From positions 1-64,000 of the forward strand of contig NZ_CAJRAY010000083.1 in NCBI RefSeq assembly GCF_907165215.1: DNA of 64,000 bases, read 5' to 3'. The notes under the pieces were generated by a model. The model was not told the origin of the DNA. It made no database searches and saw nothing but the letters and a program-made list of their open reading frames with translations. A program made the translations under genes and the position numbers. This document shows positions 53,161-62,936 of the stretch, piece by piece (position 1 is the stretch's first letter; every line of letters begins with the position of its first letter). The stretch comes from Thermobacillus xylanilyticus. GTDB taxonomy: Bacteria; Bacillota; Bacilli; Paenibacillales; Paenibacillaceae.

Positions 53161-53265
53161 AAAATCCCGGCCTTTCTCGGTGAGCGAATATTCCACGGTC
53201 ACCGGGACGGTCGGGAACACCTCGCGGCGCACGACCCCGTTTTGTTCCAGCAGGCGCTCTGGCAG
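53161..53265 (-). pseudogene. Remnant of an HxlR-type regulator gene
   Basis: The minus strand reads PERLLEQNGVVRREVFP then TVPVTVEYSLTEKGRDF, the conserved wing region of HxlR regulators; the N-terminal helix-turn-helix is missing. It lies in the stretch 52838-53332 between the HEPN gene and the Liv operon, which otherwise holds nothing I recognise. The fragment differs from the intact HxlR gene at 24759. Confidence 0.6.
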
Positions 53266-53332
53266 CCTTGACGAATCCCGGATGAGAAGGAGACGGAAGA
53301 ACGGCCATGTTCGATCAGTTGATTACGGCCTG

Positions 53333-55123
53333 GTGATCGGCAACTTGTACATGCTGACCGCGATCGGCATCACGCAGATTTACGGCGTGGCCGGCGTGGT
53401 CAACTTTGCCCACGGTTCGGTGTATATGGCGGGCGCCTATATCGGGTGGATGGCGATAACCTGGCTGCACTGGCCGCTCGTTCCCGTGATCTTGCTCGTG
53501 CTGGCCGGCAGCGCCCTGCTCGGTCTGGCGCTGGAGCGGCTGGCGGTCCGGCCGTTCGCCCGGGCCGGCAGCACGATCCTGCTGCTGACGACCATCGCCG
53601 CCGGACTCATCATCGACAACGCCGCCCAGGTGATCTGGGGGCCCCAGACGCAGGCGCTTCCCAATCCGCTGCCGCAATGGCACATCCGGCTGGGGGCGGG
53701 CACGGTGTCGCTGCTCGATCTGTTCATTCTGGCGTGCGGGGTCGGCACGGCGCTTCTGCTCCATCTGTTCCTGTACCGCAGCCGCGCGGGCTGGGCGGTG
53801 CGGGCGACGGCCCAGGACCGCGACGCGGCATTGCAGATGGGGATCGACGTCAACCGGGTAAACCGGTATTCCTTCGCGCTCTCCGGCGCTTTCGCCGGCC
53901 TCAGCGGACTGTTGGTCGGGCTGTACTTCAGCAACATTTACCCGACGATGGGCGCCTCGGCCACCCTCAAGGGAACGACCGCCGCGCTGCTCGGCGGACT
54001 CGGGAACGTGCCGGGCGCCATTCTCGGCGCCTATGTGCTCGGCATCGCGGAGACGTTCAGCGTGGAATGGCTCGGTTCCAGCTACCGCAACCTGGTGGCG
54101 GTGCTGCTGCTGATCGCGGTGCTCCTGTTCCGGCCCAACGGGCTGCTCTCCGGGCGGCGGGCGCTCAATCCGGAGCCGACCGCGGGCACGTTCATACCCC
54201 ATGGCCGCCCGCTTCGTTTTCCGAGGTGGCTGATTCCGGCTTCCGCGGTGCTCGCCGCGGCGCTGCCGCTGTTCGTGGCGAACCCTTATGCGCTGCAGGT
54301 GCTGGCGATCGGCTGGGTGTTCGCCCTGATGGCGGTCAGCCTGAACCTGATTTCCGGCACCACGGGGCAAATTTCCCTCGGCCACGCGGGATTCGTGACA
54401 CTGGGCGCCTACGCTACCGCGATCCTGACCAGTCGGCTCGGCCTGCCGTTCTCCGTGTCGTTGCTCGTATCGCCCGTCGTGGCGGCGGTGATCGGCGTCC
54501 TGCTGTGCTACCCGGCCCTCCGGCTGCGCGGCCAATACCTGGCCATCGCCACGCTGGGGCTCGGCGAGGCGATTTCCCTGATCGCGCTCAATTGGGATTC
54601 GGTGACGCAGGGGCCGCTCGGCATCAGCGGCATTCAGCCCGCCGCGTTCTTCGGCTACGAGATCTGGTCCGCGGCCGGCGTCTACTGGCTGGACCTGGCG
54701 GCGCTTCTCGCCTGCGTCTGGGCCGTGTACCGGCTGTCGCGCTCCCATCTGGGCCGGGCGCTGCGCGCCGTGCGGGAAGACGAGGTGGCGGCGCGGGCGT
54801 TCGGCATCGGCCTGGCCCGGTACAAGTCCATCGCGTTCGGGGTGAGCGCCTTCTTCGCGGCGGTTGCGGGCGTGCTGCTGGCCCACTCCTATTCCTATAT
54901 CGCGCCCGACACGTTCACATTCGCGCTCTCGATTCAGGTGCTCACCATGATCATCCTGGGAGGACGGGACAACGTGGGCGGCGCCGTGATCGGAGCCGTC
55001 ATCCTGATCGTGCTGCCGGAGACGATCCGGTTCCTCGGCGAATACCGGTACATCCTGTACGGGCTTCTGCTGATCGGGATGCTGCGTTTCCGTCCGTACG
55101 GACTGCTCAATTCCACTACGTGA
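53333..55123 (+). CDS. Branched-chain amino acid-type ABC permease, LivH-LivM fusion (5' frameshift)
   Basis: Residues up to about 290 form LivH ([36 protein letters not shown]) and the rest LivM ([36 protein letters not shown]). The two are usually separate genes. Upstream, ATG 53307 with AAGGAG reads MFDQLIT and then stops; one extra A near 53325 would give MFDQLINGLVIG and join this frame, as in standard LivH starts. So the true gene probably begins at 53307 with a one-base deletion (real or a sequence error). GTG 53333 is the first in-frame start after it and has no site. LivG, LivF and two enzymes follow; no binding protein gene is seen. Confidence 0.82.
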   Translation: MIGNLYMLTAIGITQIYGVAGVVNFAHGSVYMAGAYIGWMAITWLHWPLVPVILLVLAGSALLGLALERLAVRPFARAGSTILLLTTIAAGLIIDNAAQVIWGPQTQALPNPLPQWHIRLGAGTVSLLDLFILACGVGTALLLHLFLYRSRAGWAVRATAQDRDAALQMGIDVNRVNRYSFALSGAFAGLSGLLVGLYFSNIYPTMGASATLKGTTAALLGGLGNVPGAILGAYVLGIAETFSVEWLGSSYRNLVAVLLLIAVLLFRPNGLLSGRRALNPEPTAGTFIPHGRPLRFPRWLIPASAVLAAALPLFVANPYALQVLAIGWVFALMAVSLNLISGTTGQISLGHAGFVTLGAYATAILTSRLGLPFSVSLLVSPVVAAVIGVLLCYPALRLRGQYLAIATLGLGEAISLIALNWDSVTQGPLGISGIQPAAFFGYEIWSAAGVYWLDLAALLACVWAVYRLSRSHLGRALRAVREDEVAARAFGIGLARYKSIAFGVSAFFAAVAGVLLAHSYSYIAPDTFTFALSIQVLTMIILGGRDNVGGAVIGAVILIVLPETIRFLGEYRYILYGLLLIGMLRFRPYGLLNSTT

Positions 55124-55136
55124 AGGAGGCGGCGCC

Positions 55137-56009
55137 GTGAGTCTGTTATCCGTGCGCGGCATACACAAGCATTTCGGCGGCCTGCACGCCTTGAAGGGCG
55201 TCAGCTTCGAGCTTGAGGAAGGGGAGACGGTCGCCCTGATCGGCCCGAACGGCGCCGGAAAGACGACGCTGTTCAACCTGATATCGTGCGAAGACCGCCC
55301 GGACGACGGGGAAATCGTGCTGGACGGGCAGCGCATCGACGGGCTGCCCGCCCATCTCGCCGCGGCGCGCGGGCTGGCCCGCACGTTCCAGAACGGGCGC
55401 GTCTTCGGCAATCTCACCGTGCTGGAAAACGTGCTGCTCGGCGCCCATACGCGGCTTGAAGATTTGACCGGCTCGGGTTCCCGGCCGGGCGAAGGGGTGC
55501 TGACGGCGCTGCGGGAAATCGCCTGGAGCATCATCCAGCCCCGCCGTTTCCGCAGGATGGAAGCCGAGCTGACGGAGGAGGTCCGGGACATTCTGTCCTT
55601 CTTCGGCGACCGGCTGCTTCCGAGGCTTCACCAGCCGGCTTACTCGCTCTCCTACGCCAACCGCAGGCGGACGGAGCTGGCGCGGGCCCTCGCCCTTCGC
55701 CCGCGGGTGCTCCTGCTCGACGAACCGACGGCGGGCATGAACCCGACGGAGACCGACGAAATGTCGGAAGTGATTCTGCAGCTTCAGCGCCGGGGCCAAA
55801 GCATGCTGTTGATCGAGCACAAGCTGGAGCTCGTGATGGCGGTCGCCCACCGGGTGGTGGCGCTCGATGCCGGCGAGGTGATCGTGTCCGGCACGCCGGA
55901 AACGGTGCGTTCCGACTCGCGGCTCATCGAGGCTTATGTCGGCAAAAAACAGGACGGGGTCGCCGCCGCAAGCGCCGGCGCCGTGCTTGAACCGTCGTTG
56001 CAGGCGTGA
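55137..56009 (+). CDS. livG: ABC transporter ATP-binding protein LivG-type
   Basis: The 290-residue ATPase has Walker A GPNGAGKT, the LivG-type signature [15 protein letters not shown], Walker [14 protein letters not shown] and a switch His in LIEHKLE. The GTG start follows GGAGGCGG. It drives the fused permease together with the LivF-type ATPase. Confidence 0.9.
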   Translation: MSLLSVRGIHKHFGGLHALKGVSFELEEGETVALIGPNGAGKTTLFNLISCEDRPDDGEIVLDGQRIDGLPAHLAAARGLARTFQNGRVFGNLTVLENVLLGAHTRLEDLTGSGSRPGEGVLTALREIAWSIIQPRRFRRMEAELTEEVRDILSFFGDRLLPRLHQPAYSLSYANRRRTELARALALRPRVLLLDEPTAGMNPTETDEMSEVILQLQRRGQSMLLIEHKLELVMAVAHRVVALDAGEVIVSGTPETVRSDSRLIEAYVGKKQDGVAAASAGAVLEPSLQA

Positions 56010-56023
56010 AAGGGGGAAGCGGG

Positions 56024-56746
56024 ATGACAGCGGTCTTGAGGTTGGAAAACGTGAACACGTTCTACGGGGCGGTGCAGGCGCATTTTGATCTGTGCCTCGA
56101 CATTTACCCCGGGGAAATCACCTGCCTGCTCGGCGGCAACGCCTCCGGCAAATCCACCGCGATGAAAGTGATCTTCGGGCTCGTCAGGCCGCGCTCCGGC
56201 CGCGTGCTGCTCGCCGGGGAGGACGCGACGCAGTGGGGTACGCCCCGACGCGTCGCCTGGGGGCTCCGCTCCGTGCCGGAAGCGCGCCGCCTGTTTCCGT
56301 TCATGACCGTGCGGGAAAATCTGCTGCTCGGCGCCTATCTCCGCAAAGACCGCCGGCAGGTCGCGGAAGACTTGGAACGGCTCCTCGATTTGTTCCCACG
56401 GGTCGGGGAACGGCTGAACCAGGCCGCGGGCACCCTCTCCGGAGGCGAGCAGCAGATGGTCGCCATGGCCAGGGCGCTGCTGGGCAAGCCGCGCGTGCTG
56501 TGCATGGATGAGCCGACCATGGGGCTTTCTCCCCTGTGGGTCGACCGGGTGCTGGAACTGGTGCAGACGATCAACCGGCAGGGCACGACCGTGTTCATGG
56601 TCGAACAGAACGCGCGCGCAGCGCTGCAGATCGCCCATCGCGGGTATGTTCTCCGTCACGGCGTCGTGACGCTGTCCGGGACGGCAGCGGAGCTGCTGGA
56701 CAACCCGCTGGTGGAGAACGCCTATCTGGGAGGGAAGGCGATATGA
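56024..56746 (+). CDS. livF: ABC transporter ATP-binding protein LivF-type
   Basis: The 240-residue ATPase has Walker A GGNASGKS, signature LSGGEQQM, Walker B VLCMDEPTMGLSP and switch MVEQNAR. ATG 56024 lies 7 nt after AAAGGGGG; an upstream in-frame ATG overlaps LivG and lacks a site. It overlaps the dehydrogenase gene by 4 bp. Confidence 0.9.
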   Translation: MTAVLRLENVNTFYGAVQAHFDLCLDIYPGEITCLLGGNASGKSTAMKVIFGLVRPRSGRVLLAGEDATQWGTPRRVAWGLRSVPEARRLFPFMTVRENLLLGAYLRKDRRQVAEDLERLLDLFPRVGERLNQAAGTLSGGEQQMVAMARALLGKPRVLCMDEPTMGLSPLWVDRVLELVQTINRQGTTVFMVEQNARAALQIAHRGYVLRHGVVTLSGTAAELLDNPLVENAYLGGKAI

Positions 56747-57963
56747 CGCTCGTTCGGCAGCTGTTCGTCCGCACCGGCCGCCAGGAACGGTTTCTTGCCC
56801 TGGCCGAGCTGCTCGCGGTACGGCTGGCCCGCGACGGGAGCCGGCACGACCGGGACAATACGTTTCCGTATGAGCATTATGACATGCTGCGGAGCGCCGG
56901 CTACCACGTCCTCACCGTTCCGGAACGGCTCGGCGGCCTCGGCGCCACCCTGACCGAAACGATTACGGCGCAGGAGAAGCTGGCCGCGGGAGAACCGGCG
57001 ACGGCGCTGTCCATCGGCTGGCACCTCTGCGTGATCGGCAAGCAGGCGGAAGCCCGCACGTGGCCGGAGGATGTTTTCGAGCGGATCTGCCGGGAGGCGG
57101 TCGAGCACGGCGCCCTGATCAACTCGGCGGCCAGCGAGCGGGAGACCGGCAGCCCGTCGCGGGGCGGACGGCCGTTCACGACCGCCGGCCGCACCCGCTC
57201 CGGATGGGTGCTGAACGGAAGGAAAAGCTTCCTTTCGATGGCGCCCGTGCTCCGGTACGCCGTCGTATCCGCCGGGATCGAGGGCGAGGAAGGCGGAGGC
57301 TGGTTTCTGGTGCCGATGGATCTTCCCGGCATCCGCATTCTGGACACGTGGGATTCGCTCGGCATGCGCGCGACCGGCAGCCATGACGTCGAGTTTCGCG
57401 ACGTGCATCTTCCGCCCGAAGCGCTGGTGGAGCCGTTCGGTCCGGGCCGGACGTGCCAGGTGAACGCCGGCGGCGGCGCCGGATGGGGGTTGATCATTCC
57501 TTCGATTTATCTGGGCATCGCCCAGGCCGCCCGAGATTTCATCCTCGACTACGCGCTGACGCGAAAAGTCAGCACGCTGCCGGGCACGATCGCCGAAGTT
57601 CCCCGCATTCGGGCGCTGCTGGGCGAAATCGACCACGATCTTCTGGCCGCCCGGTCGCTGCTCTATACGCTCGCCGAGCGGTGGGACGGCGAGCCGGAAC
57701 AGCGCGACCGGCTGGTGCCGCTGCTCGGCGCCGGCAAGATGATCGCCACCAACCACGCGATCCGGATCGTGGACCGGGCGATGCGCATCGCGGGGATCGC
57801 GGGTCTGAGCCGCAGCCTGCCGCTGGAGCGCTTCTACCGCGACGTCCGCGCCGGGCTGAGCAACCCGCCGATGGACGACGCCGCGTTGGCCGCGCTCGCC
57901 GATGCGGCGCTGAAGGAAGCTGCGGCGAGGAAATCCGTACAAGAACATGAATTCAGCCGGTAA
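56743..57963 (+). CDS. Acyl-CoA dehydrogenase family flavoprotein
   Basis: The 406-residue protein has the fold's landmarks: an N-terminal helical domain (GLGATLTETITAQEKLAAGE), a middle beta domain (NGRKSFLSMAP, DSLGMRATGSHDVEFRDVHL) and a C-terminal helical bundle (AIRIVDRAMRIAGIAGL). A clear catalytic Glu of true acyl-CoA dehydrogenases is not obvious, so a DszC/NcnH-type flavin monooxygenase is also possible. It is coupled to LivF and precedes a VOC gene, suggesting catabolism of the imported compound. Confidence 0.85.
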   Translation: MTLVRQLFVRTGRQERFLALAELLAVRLARDGSRHDRDNTFPYEHYDMLRSAGYHVLTVPERLGGLGATLTETITAQEKLAAGEPATALSIGWHLCVIGKQAEARTWPEDVFERICREAVEHGALINSAASERETGSPSRGGRPFTTAGRTRSGWVLNGRKSFLSMAPVLRYAVVSAGIEGEEGGGWFLVPMDLPGIRILDTWDSLGMRATGSHDVEFRDVHLPPEALVEPFGPGRTCQVNAGGGAGWGLIIPSIYLGIAQAARDFILDYALTRKVSTLPGTIAEVPRIRALLGEIDHDLLAARSLLYTLAERWDGEPEQRDRLVPLLGAGKMIATNHAIRIVDRAMRIAGIAGLSRSLPLERFYRDVRAGLSNPPMDDAALAALADAALKEAAARKSVQEHEFSR

Positions 57964-57976
57964 AGGAGGCTTTTCC

Positions 57977-58861
57977 ATGTCGATTACCCATGTGGATCAT
58001 GTGCTCATCGCCGTGACGGATCTCGATGAAGCCGCGAAACAATACGAAAGATTGGGGTTCCACATTACGGAAGGGGGAACCCATCCGGGGCTGGGAACCG
58101 CCAACCGTCTGGCGGTGCTCGATACCGGATATCTGGAGCTGATCGCCGTCCGCGACAAGGCGGCCGCATGGCCGGAACTGGTGCGGCATCTGGAGCAATT
58201 CGGTCAGGGGCTGTTCAGTTTCGCCTTCGCCAGCGACGACCTGGACGCGGATGTGGAAGGGTTCCGGTCGCGCGCCGCGGCGAAGCTCACGTCCCTGACG
58301 ATCGAAGAGCCGCGGGAAGGTGTCCTGGAGACCCCGGGCGGCAAGCGCAGGGGCTGGCGCAAAGCCGACGTGTCCGGGGGAAACGGCGTCAATCCGTTCC
58401 TGATCCGGCATGACCAAGACGGCGAAGCGTTGCGGAACCGGTTGTTCGGCGACCGGCCGCCGCATCCCCATCCGCTCGGCTACGGGCGCATTGACCGGCT
58501 GGAAGTGGTGTTCCCGACGCTTGAGGAAGGGGAGGCCTGCTTCCGCGACGGCTATGGCCTTCGGCGCGTCGGCGAGCAGTCGGTCTGCCCCAGCCGCCAG
58601 GGGGACCGCGTGTTCTTTCCGCTGTCCGACGGGCAGCTCGAGGTGATCGCGCCCAACTCCGCGGACAGTCCGCTGCAAGATTTCGTCACCCGGCGGGGAT
58701 ACGGCCTGCGGGGCGTCGTGCTCACGGTGCCCGATCCCGACGCGGCCGCTGGCGCGCTGGAAGCGAGGGGCGTCCGCTTCATCCGCTCGTCCGCGTCGGG
58801 CGCCGTCCAGATCGATCCGGCGGAAGCGGCGGGTGCACGGCTGATTCTCATCAAAGGTTGA
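57977..58861 (+). CDS. VOC family protein (glyoxalase-like)
   Basis: The 294-residue protein has two VOC repeats: the first starts THVDHVLIAVTDLDEAAKQY, the second near GRIDRLEVVFPTLEEGEACF. Metal-ligand positions are partly conserved. The ATG follows AAAGGAGG at the right distance. Dioxygenases, isomerases and glyoxalases share this fold. As the last gene of the Liv operon it may act on the same substrate as the flavoprotein. Confidence 0.82.
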   Translation: MSITHVDHVLIAVTDLDEAAKQYERLGFHITEGGTHPGLGTANRLAVLDTGYLELIAVRDKAAAWPELVRHLEQFGQGLFSFAFASDDLDADVEGFRSRAAAKLTSLTIEEPREGVLETPGGKRRGWRKADVSGGNGVNPFLIRHDQDGEALRNRLFGDRPPHPHPLGYGRIDRLEVVFPTLEEGEACFRDGYGLRRVGEQSVCPSRQGDRVFFPLSDGQLEVIAPNSADSPLQDFVTRRGYGLRGVVLTVPDPDAAAGALEARGVRFIRSSASGAVQIDPAEAAGARLILIKG

Positions 58862-58868
58862 AGGTTTG

Positions 58869-59984
58869 TTACTTCCGCGTTCGGCCGGAGCTGTAACGGT
58901 TGCCGCTTCCCGGCCTGCGGATGCGGGCAATGGCATAGATAAGCGCCGGCAGGACGATGAACATCGTGAACGACAAGGGGATGAGGGACGTGGAGATCGT
59001 GTGCGTCATCTCCTGATAGTTCGCCGCAACCCAGACGCCGAACAGCGTCAGCAGCAGGGCGACCGGGAACACGATCGGCCGGTAGTCGGCGAGGTTCATC
59101 CACTCCGCGGCGCCGATCACGGTGATGTAGAAGAACACGCAAATTTTCACGAAGGCGCCGAGCACCCAGATGGCCATGAACAGTGCCTCCAGATGGGCGA
59201 AAAATTCGGCCAGATCGATGTACCGCGCGAGGATCAGGAACGGGAACGAATAACCGCCCGTCAGCTCGCCGAGCAAGAGCAGCGTCACCAGGTTGGACAA
59301 CACCAGCGTCAGGATGATCGCGCCGAACGTGATCCAGAGGCTCTTCTTCGCATTTTCCCGATCGGAGACATGGGGGAGGAAGAACCACGCGATGGACAGC
59401 TCCCCGAACCAGATTTGCAGCACCAGCGAACCTTTCATGGAGGGCAGGATGCCGTCCCCCAGAATCGGCATCATGTACGTGATGTGCAGGTCCGGGATGA
59501 TGAGCAGCACGATCAACAGGAACAGCAGGAGAAAAGCGGGGAGAAAAAGATCGGCGAAACGCCCCACGATCTCCACTCCGCCCCGCACGGCGAGCGCACA
59601 CACCAGCACCAGGCTGCCGAGCACGACGATGAGCGGGGTGTCGGACAGGAAAGCGCCGACGACGAACTCGCCGTATTCCCGCAGAACGATCCCGCTGATG
59701 TAGAGATAGTACAGCCAGAGCGCGCCCCCGATCACCCAGCCGGGCAGCCGGCCGACGGTGTCCCGGAGCGTCTGGACGACGCTCCGATCGGGGAACATCC
59801 GGTTAAGTCCAAGCACGACCGGCACGGCGATGACGCCGCTGAAGGCCCAGACGGGCGACAGCCACAGATCCTGCCGCGCGAAGTTGAAGGAGATGCCCGA
59901 CGCGGTGAGAATGGCTGTGGGGGTGATAGCGAGATAAATCATCTTGCCCATCTGAAGGGCGGAAATTTTCCCTTTTTCGATCAT
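58869..59984 (-). CDS. Spore germination protein, GerAB/GerB family permease
   Basis: The 371-residue protein has about ten membrane helices of the APC fold and the GerAB pattern (GKISALQMGKMIYLAI start, ILTASGI, LSPVWAFSGV). It is the B subunit of a nutrient germinant receptor in the spore inner membrane, which binds amino acids or sugars. It is last in the operon; a 59-codon gene separates it from the C subunit. Confidence 0.92.
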   Translation of the reverse strand: MIEKGKISALQMGKMIYLAITPTAILTASGISFNFARQDLWLSPVWAFSGVIAVPVVLGLNRMFPDRSVVQTLRDTVGRLPGWVIGGALWLYYLYISGIVLREYGEFVVGAFLSDTPLIVVLGSLVLVCALAVRGGVEIVGRFADLFLPAFLLLFLLIVLLIIPDLHITYMMPILGDGILPSMKGSLVLQIWFGELSIAWFFLPHVSDRENAKKSLWITFGAIILTLVLSNLVTLLLLGELTGGYSFPFLILARYIDLAEFFAHLEALFMAIWVLGAFVKICVFFYITVIGAAEWMNLADYRPIVFPVALLLTLFGVWVAANYQEMTHTISTSLIPLSFTMFIVLPALIYAIARIRRPGSGNRYSSGRTRK

Positions 59985-59989
59985 GGCGC

Positions 59990-60169
59990 CTATCCGCTCC
60001 GTTTCGCGCTCAGTTGTTCGATCATGACGACCGCCGGCCGGAACATCCAGTCGACCATCCGCGACGGTCCCGGCATCCGCGGGTTGTATGCGAGCGCGGC
60101 CGCCAGCGCGACGCCCGCAAGGGTCAGGACGAGGGCGGCGATCCGCTCCCTCGTCATGCGCTTCTTCAT
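59990..60169 (-). CDS. Small membrane protein in the germination operon
   Basis: A 59-residue product starts at 60169, with AGAGGTGA overlapping the end of the GerC gene. It has a basic start (MKKRMTRER), one hydrophobic helix (IAALVLTLAGVALAAALAY) and a short tail with MVDWMFRPAVVMIEQL. It fills exactly the space between GerC and GerB. Small extra subunits are known in some ger operons (the D proteins), but those have two helices, so identity is open. Confidence 0.72.
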   Translation of the reverse strand: MKKRMTRERIAALVLTLAGVALAAALAYNPRMPGPSRMVDWMFRPAVVMIEQLSAKRSG

Positions 60170-60176
60170 GCGCGGC

Positions 60177-61376
60177 TCACCTCTGCTCCTGCCTGAAAAA
60201 GTTCTTGCCGATCAGACCCGGTCTAGCGATCCGCAAGTCCGTCTCCAGCCGGACTTCCACTTCCGGGAAAATTTCGTCCCAACGGTCCGCGTTCGCTTCC
60301 CAGATTTTCGGGTACTTCCGGTAGAAGTTGTCAGCGAACTGGAAGATGTCGGCTTTGAATTCCTTTTGGGCCTGCCCAAGCGCCATCTTGACGCGGGTAT
60401 TGACGACTTTCTCCAGTTCCTTTTCCACCTTCCCGATATGGTCCGGAACCGACAGATCCAGATCCGACGTGTTTTCGACGATGTCGTCCTGGCCGGTGAT
60501 CCGGACGGTCATGATCCAGCGCCCGCCTTCGATCTTCGGGATCAGCCGCGTTTGGCTGCGGTGCAGATGCAGCGAGACGTACCCGTCGGACTGCTCCGGC
60601 GAGACGGTCACGGTCGCCTGCTTGATCTCATTGCGCAGCCACATGATGCCCCGGGTGACGTCCTCGTTCACTCGCCCGATCATCTTGCCGTTCTTGATGA
60701 CCGACACTCCCTGGATATACGGGAAGGACTGCTTTTCGCCCTGCTCCTCGCGGATAACCACGATCGGCAGAACCGCCGCCTTCGATTTGCTGATCAGCAT
60801 CTGCGCCAGATCCATCATTGTGATGTTCAGTCCGGTCTGCTGTTCGGCCATGTGGACGAGCGCGTCCGCGACCGAGCGTTCGATCGACGGAGAGAGCAGC
60901 AGCACATTTTTCGCCGGACCGTCGCAGACGAACACGTGGGCGCGTTCCCTCGACGCGATGTGCCGCATCAGGAAGTCCATCGGCGCCTCCAATCCCGCTC
61001 TCGCCATGCGCTCGCCGAACAAGAACACATCGGCCTGTCCCCAGAACACTTTGCGGGATATCTTCTTCTGCAGCCGGGAGGCCGCATCCGCCATGTTGAT
61101 GCCCGTCACGGAGCGGACGACCGATGTTCCCTTGTTGCCGTCGGGCTGACCCGACATCGAGCCGCTGCCGCTCGGCGATGTCAGATAGATCTTCACGGAC
61201 AATTCGATTTGCCCGTCTTCCGTCAGATCCACGCCGGTCGCCGTAATGATGGCGAGATCGTTCACTTCCCGCGCGTTCCAGCAGCCGGCAAGAAGGAACG
61301 CGCAGACGAGCAGCGACAGGAATGCCGGCGCGGTTCTCCGCCCGTTCGCAAGCATGTCTTTCCGCTTTCGCCTCAT
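60177..61376 (-). CDS. Spore germination lipoprotein, GerAC/GerC family
   Basis: The 399-residue lipoprotein has the typical LLAGCWNAREVNDLAI start (lipobox Cys32), ITATGVDLTEDGQIELSVKI and the C-terminal Ger(x)C domain (TRVKMALGQAQKEFKADIF, WDEIFPEVEVRL). ATG 61376 overlaps the GerA stop by 4 bp. It is the C subunit of the receptor, tethered outside the spore inner membrane. Confidence 0.94.
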   Translation of the reverse strand: MRRKRKDMLANGRRTAPAFLSLLVCAFLLAGCWNAREVNDLAIITATGVDLTEDGQIELSVKIYLTSPSGSGSMSGQPDGNKGTSVVRSVTGINMADAASRLQKKISRKVFWGQADVFLFGERMARAGLEAPMDFLMRHIASRERAHVFVCDGPAKNVLLLSPSIERSVADALVHMAEQQTGLNITMMDLAQMLISKSKAAVLPIVVIREEQGEKQSFPYIQGVSVIKNGKMIGRVNEDVTRGIMWLRNEIKQATVTVSPEQSDGYVSLHLHRSQTRLIPKIEGGRWIMTVRITGQDDIVENTSDLDLSVPDHIGKVEKELEKVVNTRVKMALGQAQKEFKADIFQFADNFYRKYPKIWEANADRWDEIFPEVEVRLETDLRIARPGLIGKNFFRQEQR

Positions 61377-62785
61377 CGCTTGCCTCTCCTGTTCAGCATC
61401 CAGCGGGGCGCCCGCCACAACACATCTTTCAGCCCGCTGTTTTTCATCGGCGCGAGCGGCGACATATAAGGAACCCCGAAGGAGCGGAGATTGAGCATGT
61501 GATTCAGGATGATGATCACCCCGAGGATCATGCCGAGCAGACCCATCATGCCCGCCAGGAACATGATGGGGAATCGGAGCAGCCGGATGGGAATGCCGAT
61601 GGTGAAGCGGGGGGCCATGAACGATGCGATGCCCGTGATCGCCACCACCATGACCATCGGCGCGGACACGATGCCGGCCGAGATCGCCGCCTGGCCGATG
61701 ACGAGGGCGCCGACGATGCTGACGGCCGAGCCGATCTGCTTCGGCAGCCGGGCGCCGGCTTCGCGCAGCGCTTCGAACATCGTCTCCATCAGGATGGCCT
61801 CCATCAGGGCGGAGAACGGGATCTGTTCCCGCGACCGCGCCATCGTGAGCATGAGGGTGGTCGGAATCATCTCCTGATGGAACGTCACGACCGCCACATA
61901 CAGGGACGGGCCGAGCAGCGAGATCGCAAGAAAGAAATACCGCAGCCAACGAATCGCCGTGCCGACCACATACCGCTCGTAGTAGTCCTCCGGCGTCTGC
62001 AGCAGGGAGAAAAACGTCGTCGGCGCGATCAGTACGGTGGGCGTTCCGTCGACCATGACGACGACGCGGCCCTCCATCAGATAAGCGCTGGCCACATCCG
62101 GACGCTCCGTGCTGAGCAGCTGCGGAAAGGGGGAATACCGGTTGTCTTCAATCCATTCCTCGATGTACGAGGTCTCCAGCACATCCTCGATCTCGATCCG
62201 ATTCAGCCTGCTCATGATTTCCCGAACCAGGGACGGTTGTGCGATACCCTCGATATAGATGACGGCGACCGGGGTTCTGGAACAGGTTCCGATGTGGAGG
62301 GTGACGACTTTCAGCTTCGGGCTCCGGATCTTGCGCCGCAGCATGGCGATGTTCGTCCGCATCGTCTCGATGAAGCCTTCGCGCGGCCCGCGCAGCACCG
62401 ATTCGGCCGTCGGCTCCTCGACGGAGCGCTGCTCCCAGGAGGACAGGCCGAACACGAGCGCCGCGTTCTGGCCTTCGACGAGCAGCACCGGATTTCCGCC
62501 GGAGATCTTCTCCACGGTTTCTTCGATCGTGCCGCAGGTTTGCACGGATGCGACGGTCGTCTGATTCCGGATATCTTGCAGCGCAGGGTTCGGGCCGGGA
62601 CCGTCCCGGAGCGGCGCGACGACATGCTGGTCGAGCTCTTCCAGCCGGATGAGGCCTTCAATATAGACCAGCATGGCCGGGGTGTGGCCGCCGATGACCA
62701 TGTCATGGAAGACCACGTCGGCGCAATCGCTGTAGACGGCGCGCAGCCGCCGCAGATTTTCCCGCAAATGATTGGAGAGTTTCAT
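61373..62785 (-). CDS. Spore germination protein, GerAA/GerA family
   Basis: The 470-residue protein has a soluble N-terminal part (about 1-240) with CADVVFHDMVIGG and VIYIEGIA, then five or so helices with YERYVVGTAIRWLRYFFLAI and GLLGMILGVIIILNHMLNLR, as in GerAA proteins. ATG 62785 follows GGGGATGG. It is the first gene of the minus-strand operon A-C-small-B. Confidence 0.94.
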   Translation of the reverse strand: MKLSNHLRENLRRLRAVYSDCADVVFHDMVIGGHTPAMLVYIEGLIRLEELDQHVVAPLRDGPGPNPALQDIRNQTTVASVQTCGTIEETVEKISGGNPVLLVEGQNAALVFGLSSWEQRSVEEPTAESVLRGPREGFIETMRTNIAMLRRKIRSPKLKVVTLHIGTCSRTPVAVIYIEGIAQPSLVREIMSRLNRIEIEDVLETSYIEEWIEDNRYSPFPQLLSTERPDVASAYLMEGRVVVMVDGTPTVLIAPTTFFSLLQTPEDYYERYVVGTAIRWLRYFFLAISLLGPSLYVAVVTFHQEMIPTTLMLTMARSREQIPFSALMEAILMETMFEALREAGARLPKQIGSAVSIVGALVIGQAAISAGIVSAPMVMVVAITGIASFMAPRFTIGIPIRLLRFPIMFLAGMMGLLGMILGVIIILNHMLNLRSFGVPYMSPLAPMKNSGLKDVLWRAPRWMLNRRGKR

Positions 62786-62871
62786 CGCCATCCCCTGCCG
62801 TGTGCGTTTGGTTCCATTGTTTGCATGCGGGGCGTGTTTTATCCAAGGTGCCGCGTTCACAAGATGCTCGT

Positions 62872-62900
62872 TTGCCGAGTGGAAACATGTGCCGTATAAT
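62872..62900 (+). promoter_or_regulatory. Vegetative-type promoter of the cytochrome c gene
   Basis: TTGCCG (62872-62877) and TATAAT (62895-62900) are 17 bp apart, 36 bp before the ATG. Confidence 0.78.
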
Positions 62901-62936
62901 ACGTGGAAATGAGCCATGGACAAGGGGGAGACGGCA

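Noticed and set aside
53180-53332. ORF start at 53180 for the Liv permease
   Set aside because: The first 40 or so residues are Arg/Ser-rich with no Liv similarity and lie over the HxlR remnant. The true start is better explained by a frameshift near 53325.
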